From Enterobacter sp. 10-1 (GTDB lineage: Bacteria; Pseudomonadota; Gammaproteobacteria; Enterobacterales; Enterobacteriaceae): a stretch of DNA of 64,000 nt. Below the pieces are notes generated by a model. The model made no database searches. It was not told where the DNA came from and saw only the letters and a program-made list of their open reading frames with translations. A program made the position numbers and the translations under genes. Within the stretch, counting starts at the first letter, position 1, and every line of letters starts with the position of its first letter. Where the stretch lies: assembly GCA_002270295.1 (NCBI GenBank), contig NISF01000005.1:555-64554 (forward strand), in the 5' to 3' direction. This document shows, in pieces, positions 57,490 to 64,000 of the stretch.

Positions 57490-57560
57490 ATTTAGCCAGC
57501 GACCGGGCTCGTTGTCCCGACGCATTCTGAATGATTTTGTCTAAATAAGGAGCATCGCAT

Positions 57561-58178
57561 ATGCAGTGGCAAACCAGGCTTCCGCTGATCGCAATTCTGC
57601 GCGGCATAACGCCGGAAGAGGCGCTGGCGCACGTGGGCGCCGTTATCGATGCGGGATTTGATGCCGTCGAAATCCCGCTGAACTCGCCCCGCTGGCAGCA
57701 AAGCATTCCGGCCATCGTCGAGGCGTTTGGCGATCGGGCGCTGATTGGCGCAGGTACCGTGCTGCAGCCGGAGCAGGTTGACGAGCTGGCGAAGATGGGC
57801 TGTCGGCTTATCGTTACGCCAAACGTTCAAAGTGAAGTGATTCGCCGTGCGGTGGGCTACGGGATGACCGTCTGTCCCGGATGCGCTACGGCTACTGAGG
57901 CTTTCACCGCGCTCGATGCGGGTGCCGGCGCGCTGAAAGTGTTCCCGTCCTCCGCTTTTGGCCCGGATTATATCAAGGCGCTGAAAGCCGTTTTACCGCC
58001 AGAGGTCCCCGTCTTCGCCGTCGGTGGCGTAACGCCGGAGAACCTGGCGCAATGGATTGATGCCGGCTGTATCGGTGCCGGGCTGGGGAGCGATCTTTAT
58101 CGTGCCGGACAGTCCGTTGAACGCACCGCCCGGCAGGCTGCCGCATTTGTTAAAGCATATCGAGAGGCTGTGCAATGA
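57561..58178 (+). CDS. dgoA: 2-dehydro-3-deoxy-6-phosphogalactonate aldolase
   Basis: A 205-residue class I aldolase of the KDPG/KDPGal family, giving pyruvate and glyceraldehyde 3-phosphate. The Schiff-base Lys126 lies in GALKVFPSS and Glu37 in VEIPLNS. Ribosome site AAGGAG precedes the ATG. The stop overlaps the dgoD start (ATGA). Confidence 0.96.
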   Translation: MQWQTRLPLIAILRGITPEEALAHVGAVIDAGFDAVEIPLNSPRWQQSIPAIVEAFGDRALIGAGTVLQPEQVDELAKMGCRLIVTPNVQSEVIRRAVGYGMTVCPGCATATEAFTALDAGAGALKVFPSSAFGPDYIKALKAVLPPEVPVFAVGGVTPENLAQWIDAGCIGAGLGSDLYRAGQSVERTARQAAAFVKAYREAVQ

Positions 58179-59323
58179 AAATAACCAAACTGACTACTTA
58201 CCGTTTACCTCCGCGGTGGATGTTTTTGAAAATTGAAACCGATGAAGGCGTTGTTGGCTGGGGCGAGCCGGTGATTGAAGGGCGCGCGCGCACCGTCGAA
58301 GCGGCGGTGCATGAGCTGGGGGAATATCTGATTGGCCAGGACCCGGCGCGTATTAACGACCTGTGGCAGGTGATGTACCGCGCCGGTTTTTATCGCGGCG
58401 GCCCTATTTTGATGAGCGCCATTGCCGGTATCGATCAGGCGCTGTGGGATATCAAAGGCAAAGTGCTGAATGCGCCGGTATGGCAGCTGATGGGCGGCCT
58501 GGTGCGGGACAAAATTAAAGCCTACAGCTGGGTTGGCGGCGATCGCCCGGCGGAAGTTATCGATGGTATTAAAAAGCTGCGCGGGATTGGCTTTGATACC
58601 TTCAAATTAAACGGCTGCGAAGAGATGGGGGTTATTGATAATTCCCGTGCGGTAGACGCAGCGGTCAATACCGTGGCGCAAATCCGCGAAGCTTTCGGCA
58701 ATGAAATTGAGTTTGGTCTTGATTTCCACGGCCGCGTCAGCGCGCCGATGGCTAAAGTGCTGATTAAAGAGCTGGAACCGTATCGCCCGCTATTTATTGA
58801 GGAGCCGGTGCTGGCGGAGCAGGCGGAATATTATCCAAAACTGGCAGCGCAGACCCATATTCCGCTCGCGGCGGGTGAACGTATGTTCTCGCGCTTCGAA
58901 TTCAAGCGAGTATTGGAAGCGGGCGGCCTGGCCATTTTGCAGCCGGATCTGTCGCACGCCGGAGGGATCACCGAATGCTATAAAATCGCCGGAATGGCTG
59001 AGGCTTATGACGTGGCGCTGGCGCCGCACTGCCCGCTGGGCCCGATCGCCCTGGCCGCCTGCCTGCACGTCGATTTCGTCGCGCGCAATGCGGTCCTCCA
59101 GGAACAAAGCATGGGCATTCACTACAACAAGGGCGCGGAGCTGCTCGACTTTGTGAAAAATAAAGAAGACTTCAGTATGGAAGGCGGCTTCTTTAAACCG
59201 TTAATGAAGCCTGGGCTGGGAGTGGAAATTGATGAAGCCAGAGTGATTGAACTCAGTAAAAATGCGCCGGACTGGCGTAATCCATTGTGGCGTCATGAGG
59301 ATGGTTCCGTCGCCGAATGGTAA
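58175..59323 (+). CDS. dgoD: D-galactonate dehydratase
   Basis: A 382-residue enolase-superfamily enzyme removing water from D-galactonate. All key residues are visible: metal ligands Asp183, Glu209 and Glu235, with His185 and His285 as acid/base. Overlaps dgoA by four bases. An ERIC repeat follows the stop. Confidence 0.97.
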   Translation: MKITKLTTYRLPPRWMFLKIETDEGVVGWGEPVIEGRARTVEAAVHELGEYLIGQDPARINDLWQVMYRAGFYRGGPILMSAIAGIDQALWDIKGKVLNAPVWQLMGGLVRDKIKAYSWVGGDRPAEVIDGIKKLRGIGFDTFKLNGCEEMGVIDNSRAVDAAVNTVAQIREAFGNEIEFGLDFHGRVSAPMAKVLIKELEPYRPLFIEEPVLAEQAEYYPKLAAQTHIPLAAGERMFSRFEFKRVLEAGGLAILQPDLSHAGGITECYKIAGMAEAYDVALAPHCPLGPIALAACLHVDFVARNAVLQEQSMGIHYNKGAELLDFVKNKEDFSMEGGFFKPLMKPGLGVEIDEARVIELSKNAPDWRNPLWRHEDGSVAEW

Positions 59324-59446
59324 TGTGCGTCATACTTTGCACTGGTGATGCGTTGGCTGCATTTTCTTACCCCAGTCACATACTAATGTATGCTCCTGGG
59401 AATGCGAAAATATGCCACCTTTCCCCGGCACAAATTATTTAGCGCA
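59324..59446. repeat. ERIC repeat between dgoD and dgoT
   Basis: A diverged but complete ERIC. The end GTGCGTCATACTTTGCAC is followed by GATGCGTTGGCTGC, the core TTACCCCAGTCACATACT / ATGTATGCTCCTGGGAATG, and CAAATTATTTAGCGCATTA. It starts at the dgoD stop, inside the dgo operon. Confidence 0.82.
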
Positions 59447-59546
59447 TTACGGTTAAGTTATTAATAAAAAATTCAAATAAACCCTCTGTAATTTACCGGG
59501 CATGGTGAGCGGCTTCGCTATGCCCAAAATCTGGAGACAGATTGCT

Positions 59547-60839
59547 ATGGATATTTCAGTGACAGCTGCAAAACCCGGGCGTCGTCGTTATCTGACGCTG
59601 GTTATGATCTTTATTACCGTTGTTATTTGCTACGTTGACCGGGCTAATCTTGCCGTCGCGTCAGCGCATATTCAGGAAGAGTTTGGTATTAGCAAAACGG
59701 AAATGGGCTATATTTTTTCTGCTTTTGCCTGGCTTTATACGCTGTGTCAAATCCCCGGCGGTTGGTTCCTCGACCGCGTAGGTTCGCGAATGACCTACTT
59801 TATTGCCATTTTTGGCTGGTCGGTGGCGACGCTGTTTCAGGGCTTTGCCACGGGGCTGATGTCGCTCATTGGTCTGCGAGCGATTACGGGCATTTTTGAA
59901 GCCCCGGCTTTCCCGACCAATAATCGCATGGTGACCAGCTGGTTCCCGGAGCATGAACGCGCATCGGCGGTCGGCTTCTACACCTCCGGTCAGTTTGTGG
60001 GGCTGGCATTCCTTACGCCGCTGCTGATCTGGATTCAGGAGCTGCTGAGCTGGCATTGGGTATTCATCGTCACCGGCGCTATCGGTATTGTCTGGTCGTT
60101 AGTTTGGTTCAAGGTCTACCAGCCTCCGCGCCTGACTAAAAGCATCAGCAAAGCCGAGCTGGACTATATTCGCGACGGCGGCGGTCTGGTGGATGGCGAT
60201 GCGCCGGTCAAAAAAGAGGCGCGGCAGCCGATGACCAAAGCCGACTGGAAGCTGGTATTCCATCGTAAGCTGGTCGGCGTCTACCTCGGGCAGTTTGCCG
60301 TCACCTCCACGCTGTGGTTTTTCCTGACCTGGTTCCCCAACTACCTGACTCAGGAAAAGGGGATTACCGCGCTAAAAGCGGGCTTTATGACCACGGTTCC
60401 CTTCCTTGCCGCGTTTGTTGGCGTGCTGCTCTCGGGCTGGCTGGCGGACAGGCTGGTGCGAAAAGGCGTTTCGCTGGGCGCCGCGCGTAAAACGCCCATT
60501 ATCTGCGGGCTGCTGATATCGACCTGTATTATCGGCGCGAATTACACCAACGATCCGGTATGGATTATGACCCTGATGGCCATCGCCTTCTTCGGCAACG
60601 GCTTTGCTTCTATCACCTGGTCACTGGTGTCATCGCTTGCGCCGATGCGCCTGATTGGGCTGACCGGCGGCGTGTTTAACTTTGTCGGCGGTCTGGGCGG
60701 GATCACCGTTCCGCTGGTCATTGGCTACCTGGCGCAGGGATATGGTTTTGCTCCTGCTCTGGTTTATATTGCCGTCGTGGCTCTGATTGGCGCGCTTTCC
60801 TACATTGTGCTGGTGGGCGATATTAAACGTGTAGGCTAA
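59547..60839 (+). CDS. dgoT: D-galactonate/H+ symporter DgoT (MFS)
   Basis: A 430-residue transporter of the anion:cation symporter subfamily with twelve helices, importing D-galactonate. [12 protein letters not shown] is the first-helix signature and [11 protein letters not shown] is motif A. The start at 59547 ([14 protein letters not shown]) gives the E. coli length and follows CTGGAGA; an earlier in-frame ATG at 59502 lacks family support. Last gene of the dgo operon. Confidence 0.95.
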   Translation: MDISVTAAKPGRRRYLTLVMIFITVVICYVDRANLAVASAHIQEEFGISKTEMGYIFSAFAWLYTLCQIPGGWFLDRVGSRMTYFIAIFGWSVATLFQGFATGLMSLIGLRAITGIFEAPAFPTNNRMVTSWFPEHERASAVGFYTSGQFVGLAFLTPLLIWIQELLSWHWVFIVTGAIGIVWSLVWFKVYQPPRLTKSISKAELDYIRDGGGLVDGDAPVKKEARQPMTKADWKLVFHRKLVGVYLGQFAVTSTLWFFLTWFPNYLTQEKGITALKAGFMTTVPFLAAFVGVLLSGWLADRLVRKGVSLGAARKTPIICGLLISTCIIGANYTNDPVWIMTLMAIAFFGNGFASITWSLVSSLAPMRLIGLTGGVFNFVGGLGGITVPLVIGYLAQGYGFAPALVYIAVVALIGALSYIVLVGDIKRVG

Positions 60840-60890
60840 TTCTTGCCGATACTATACCCTGATGCGAACGCCGTGCATCAGGGTAGTCCT

Positions 60891-62117
60891 ATGAAACAAA
60901 TCACTTTTGCCCCTCGTCATCATCAGTTGACCAATACTCGCGTCTGGACTGCGGATAGCCAGTGGCTGGTTTTTGACGTCCGCCCGTCCGGGGCCTCCTT
61001 CACCGGGGAGACGATTGAGCGGGTCAACGTCCACACCGGGGCGGTAGAGACTATCTATCGCGCGCAGCAGGGCGCTCACGTTGGCGTGGTGACCGTTCAT
61101 CCAACGAAAGATGCCTACGTTTTTATTCACGGCCCCGAGCGCCCGGATGAAAGCTGGCATTATGATTTCCACCACCGTCGCGGCGTGGTGTCGTTTCAGG
61201 GCGAGTGCCGTAACCTTGATGCGATGGATATCACCGCTCCTTATACCGCCGGCGCGCTGCGCGGCGGTAGCCACGTCCATGTTTATAGTCCTGATGGTCA
61301 ACTGGTCAGCTTTACCTATAACGATCACGTGCTGCATGAGCGCTCGCCCGCGCTGGATCTGCGCAACGTTGGGGTGGCCGCGCCCTATGGCCCGGTAGTA
61401 CCGCACGGGCAGCATCCGCGTGAATATGGCGGTAGCCACTGGTGCGTGCTGGTCAGCCGGACGACGCCTGAGCCGACGCCGGGCAGCGATGAAATCAACC
61501 GCGCTTATGAAGAGGGCTGGGTCGGTAACCATGCTCTGGCTTTTATTGGCGACACGCTATCGGCAGAAGGTGAAAAGGTTCCCGAGCTGTTTATCGTCGC
61601 CTTGCCGGATAGCGAACAAGGCTGGAAGCAGCAGGGCGATGCGCCGCTGGCGGGGACCGATACTACGCTCCCCGCGCCGCCGGCCGGGGTGATGCAGCGG
61701 CGCCTGACCTTTACTCACGACCGCCGCTATCCCGGATTAACCACCGCGCCGCGCCACTGGGTACGGGCTAACCCGCAGGCGACGGAGATTGCGTTTCTGA
61801 TGCGCGATGATGCCGGCGTGGTTCAGCTGTGGCTGATTTCGCCGCAGGGTAGCGGCCTGCGGCAGCTAACCGCTAATCGCTCGGATATTCAGTCGGCGTT
61901 TAACTGGCACCCGTCGGGCGAATGGCTGGGATTTGTGCTGGAGAATCGGATTGCGCTTTGCCACGCTCGATCTGGTGCGGTGACGTTTTTGACTGCCGAG
62001 GGGGAAAGCTCGCCTTCAGCGGACGCGATCGTCTTTTCGCCGGATGGCAAATATCTGGCATGGATGGCGGAGGTGGGCGGCTATCGTCAGCTGTGGACCA
62101 CCGAGGTTACGCGTTAA
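60891..62117 (+). CDS. yidR: Conserved protein YidR (DUF3748, beta-propeller type)
   Basis: A 408-residue protein similar to E. coli YidR from MKQITFAPRHHQLTNT onwards. Repeated segments such as SPDGQLVSF, HPSGEWLGF and SPDGKYLAWM are typical of TolB-like beta-propeller blades. No signal peptide. Function is unknown. It follows dgoT after 51 bases and may be read with the dgo operon. The start at 60891 matches the E. coli N-terminus; the frame is open to 60843. Confidence 0.88.
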   Translation: MKQITFAPRHHQLTNTRVWTADSQWLVFDVRPSGASFTGETIERVNVHTGAVETIYRAQQGAHVGVVTVHPTKDAYVFIHGPERPDESWHYDFHHRRGVVSFQGECRNLDAMDITAPYTAGALRGGSHVHVYSPDGQLVSFTYNDHVLHERSPALDLRNVGVAAPYGPVVPHGQHPREYGGSHWCVLVSRTTPEPTPGSDEINRAYEEGWVGNHALAFIGDTLSAEGEKVPELFIVALPDSEQGWKQQGDAPLAGTDTTLPAPPAGVMQRRLTFTHDRRYPGLTTAPRHWVRANPQATEIAFLMRDDAGVVQLWLISPQGSGLRQLTANRSDIQSAFNWHPSGEWLGFVLENRIALCHARSGAVTFLTAEGESSPSADAIVFSPDGKYLAWMAEVGGYRQLWTTEVTR

Positions 62118-62118
62118 A

Positions 62119-62451
62119 TCAAGGGGTTGGCATTGACGCTGGCGGGATAACCGAATTGGTCGCCAGCGACTCTTTTTCGCTTTTTTCAACGCGCGATTTT
62201 ATCGAGCTATCGGTACGGAACATATCCCACGGCAGCAGCAGCGTATCCATCACCGCGGTGAGAGGCATATCTATCGCCACCAGGGATTTTGTTCCCCAGT
62301 TGGCATCGCTATCGCCCAGCATCTGCGCGCTGGCACGCGTTCCCGGGTAGGTTCCTTCCTTGCCACCGGTATGAGACATCACGCTGGAGCAACCGCTCAA
62401 GGCTACCATTCCGCCGAACAGGACCAGCTTTAACAGACCGCTTTTCATCAT
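62119..62451 (-). CDS. yidQ: YceK/YidQ-family lipoprotein
   Basis: A 110-residue lipoprotein precursor of the DUF1375 family. The lipobox LSGC has Cys21 after a hydrophobic stretch. The conserved core GTRASAQMLG and LPLTAVMDTLLLPWD-type segment is present. Function is unknown. It converges with yidR with a one-base gap. Confidence 0.9.
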   Translation of the reverse strand: MMKSGLLKLVLFGGMVALSGCSSVMSHTGGKEGTYPGTRASAQMLGDSDANWGTKSLVAIDMPLTAVMDTLLLPWDMFRTDSSIKSRVEKSEKESLATNSVIPPASMPTP

Positions 62452-62623
62452 TCTTCCATTATTGTTTCGGGCATTGAGATAACCATTTATCGGTTATATC
62501 GAGCCATCCTCTGAATGCATAGCGTTATTACGCTGCACTGTGGCAGGCATCGCATTTTGCCTTTTGTGCTACCCCCAGTCTAAGCAATCGTCGGCAAACT
62601 GCAAAAAAAATTGCTGCATTCGT

Positions 62624-62650
62624 CTTGAAAAACGCGGTGGGAAACCCATT
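62624..62650 (+). promoter_or_regulatory. Sigma-32 heat-shock promoter of ibpA
   Basis: CTTGAAA (62624-62630) and CCCATT (62645-62650) are separated by 14 bases, the sigma-32 pattern. The start point would be near 62658, giving a leader of about 100 nt that carries the thermometer below. The rest of the 307-bp yidQ-ibpA gap shows no other clear feature. Confidence 0.8.
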
Positions 62651-62657
62651 TTAGAAA

Positions 62658-62758
62658 CGTGGCCCAATGAGAATACGCCTGCGGGGTATTCCGGGTAATA
62701 ACGACCTGTCCATGATGGAAGGTCATAAAATTCTCGCTGATTTCAGGAGCTATTTATT
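62658..62758 (+). promoter_or_regulatory. ROSE-type RNA thermometer in the ibpA leader
   Basis: The leader ends in TCGCT (62734-62738), which faces the AGGAG site (62745-62749); this is the UYGCU anti-Shine-Dalgarno pattern of ROSE thermometers. Upstream leader bases would form the additional hairpin. Heat would free the ribosome site. Confidence 0.72.
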
Positions 62759-63172
62759 ATGCGTAATTTCGATCTCTCTCCGCTGTATCGTTCTGCTATT
62801 GGTTTTGACCGCCTTTTTAATCTGTTAGAAAACAATCAGAGCCAAAGTAATGGCGGCTACCCTCCGTACAACGTCGAGCTGGTAGACGAAAACCATTATC
62901 GCATTGCGATCGCCGTTGCCGGCTTTGCCGAAAGCGAACTGGAGATCACCGCCCAGGATAATCTGCTGATCGTCAAAGGTGCCCATGCCGGTGAGCCGAA
63001 AGAGCGTACTTACCTCTATCAGGGCATTGCCGAGCGCAACTTTGAGCGCAAATTCCAGATTGCGGAGAACATCCACATCCGCGGGGCTAACCTGGTGAAC
63101 GGTCTGCTGTATATCGAACTGGAACGCGTGATCCCGGAAGCGGATAAACCGCGCCGTATCGAAATCAACTAA
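62759..63172 (+). CDS. ibpA: Small heat-shock chaperone IbpA
   Basis: A 137-residue alpha-crystallin-type holdase that coats aggregated proteins for DnaK/ClpB. The central alpha-crystallin domain (about 35-125) ends in a C-terminal IEIN tail, which binds the neighbouring dimer. It partners with IbpB directly downstream. The start follows CAGGAGC. Confidence 0.97.
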   Translation: MRNFDLSPLYRSAIGFDRLFNLLENNQSQSNGGYPPYNVELVDENHYRIAIAVAGFAESELEITAQDNLLIVKGAHAGEPKERTYLYQGIAERNFERKFQIAENIHIRGANLVNGLLYIELERVIPEADKPRRIEIN

Positions 63173-63284
63173 TCCCGTTGGGTCGCTCGCGCGGCCCGAT
63201 ATTGAAACTTGCTCGCCGTCAGGGGGCAGATGCGGGTTATCAAACCTGCGGTATTCACTCGCTTCTTAGAAGGAGAAACACATT
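63173..63284 (+). promoter_or_regulatory. ibpA-ibpB spacer with second ROSE-like element
   Basis: The spacer before ibpB contains TCGCT (63259-63263) facing AAGGAG (63270-63275), the same anti-Shine-Dalgarno pattern as in the ibpA leader. A separate thermometer on ibpB in the ibpAB transcript is likely. Confidence 0.6.
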
Positions 63285-63713
63285 ATGCGTAACTACGATT
63301 TATCCCCACTGCTGCGTCAATGGATCGGTTTTGACAAACTGGCCAATGCTCTGCAAACCGCCGGTGAAAGCCAGAGCTTCCCACCTTATAACATCGAAAA
63401 AAGCGACGATAACCACTATCGCATTACCCTTGCGCTGGCCGGTTTCCGTCAGGAAGATCTGGACATTCAGCTGGAGGGGACGCGCCTGAGCGTGAAAGGT
63501 ACGCCGCAGCAGGCGGAAAAAGAGACGAAGTGGCTGCATCAGGGGCTGGTAAGCCAGGCCTTTAGCCTCAGCTTCACTCTTGCCGAAAATATGGAAGTCT
63601 CCGGAGCCACCTTCAACAACGGTTTGTTGCATATCGATCTCACCCGCAATGAACCGGAAGCGGTTATCCCGCAGCGGATCGCGATTAGCGAGCGTCCGGC
63701 GCTCGACAGCTAA
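63285..63713 (+). CDS. ibpB: Small heat-shock chaperone IbpB
   Basis: A 142-residue alpha-crystallin-type chaperone, paralogous to IbpA ([20 protein letters not shown]). The C-terminal [11 protein letters not shown] carries the IxI tail motif. It follows ibpA in one heat-shock operon and ends with a strong terminator. Confidence 0.97.
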   Translation: MRNYDLSPLLRQWIGFDKLANALQTAGESQSFPPYNIEKSDDNHYRITLALAGFRQEDLDIQLEGTRLSVKGTPQQAEKETKWLHQGLVSQAFSLSFTLAENMEVSGATFNNGLLHIDLTRNEPEAVIPQRIAISERPALDS

Positions 63714-63728
63714 TCTGACAAGATCATC

Positions 63729-63757
63729 AAAGCCCCGACCTTTCGGGGCTTTTTTTT
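63729..63757 (+). terminator. ibpAB terminator
   Basis: AAAGCCCCGA and TCGGGGCTTT form a GC-rich stem with a short loop, followed by a T-run (about eight T residues). Confidence 0.93.
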
Positions 63758-63818
63758 GGCCTCGGGCGCTGAAATGACCGGCGGAAGTACCCTGTACGCG
63801 GTTCCGATGACCCGCTGA

Positions 63819-64000
<182 letters not shown>

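Noticed and set aside
63180-63240. Sigma-54 promoter before ibpB
   Set aside because: Considered because one is reported in E. coli, but no GG-N10-GC pair with the right flanks was found.

Overview
The window is a chromosomal, replication-origin segment of an enterobacterium. Gene content, gene order and protein lengths match the Escherichia coli rrnC-rbs-oriC-atp-pst-dnaA-gyrB-dgo-ibp region almost gene for gene. The fairly high GC coding sequence, the lack of tnaCAB between mnmE and mdtL, the lack of bgl genes beside phoU, and a pectate lyase gene between atp and glmUS point to the Klebsiella/Raoultella/Enterobacter side of the family. The species cannot be fixed from the sequence alone. 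No tRNA, CRISPR array, insertion sequence or prophage was seen. All assignments rest on reading the sequence and on remembered family features; no database search was run.

Layout. 1-230: tandem P1/P2 promoters of an rRNA operon that leaves the window to the left. 347-2462: yieP-hsrA. 2459-8314 (minus): ribose operon rbsDACBKR with RbsR/CRP sites. 8500-13651: kup, and divergently ravA-viaA. 13660-15794: asnA, asnC, mioC. 15795-16090: oriC with DnaA boxes R1-R4, an IHF site and AT-rich 13-mers. 16176-26296: mnmG, rsmG and the nine-gene atp operon. 26350-28950: an accessory pocket holding a CRP-site-linked 23-codon ORF and a periplasmic PL9 pectate lyase with KdgR-like boxes. 29235-37813: glmU, glmS (with an empty attTn7 region), pstSCAB-phoU. 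37900-43728: yieH, adeP, yieF, yieE, yidZ, mdtL. 43908-47855: mnmE and the rpmH-rnpA-yidD-yidC cluster. 48476-54640: dnaA-dnaN-recF-gyrB. 54851-60839: yidA and the galactonate operon dgoRKADT. 60891-64000: yidR, yidQ, ibpA, ibpB and the start of yidE.

How the genes work together. Most of the window is housekeeping: replication initiation (oriC, dnaA, dnaN, gyrB), tRNA/rRNA modification (mnmG, mnmE, rsmG), ATP synthase, amino-sugar precursor supply (glmU, glmS), phosphate uptake and its control, and membrane protein insertion (yidC, yidD). Between these blocks lie catabolic modules with their own operators (rbs/RbsR, dgo/DgoR, PL9 lyase/KdgR). Five ERIC-type repeats (two to three well preserved, the others diverged) sit in intergenic gaps. 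Three lie inside otherwise tight operons (pstB-phoU, dnaN-recF, dgoD-dgoT). The least explained element is the 340-bp interval after atpC, with a near-perfect CRP palindrome, a well-initiated 23-codon ORF and a strong palindromic terminator.
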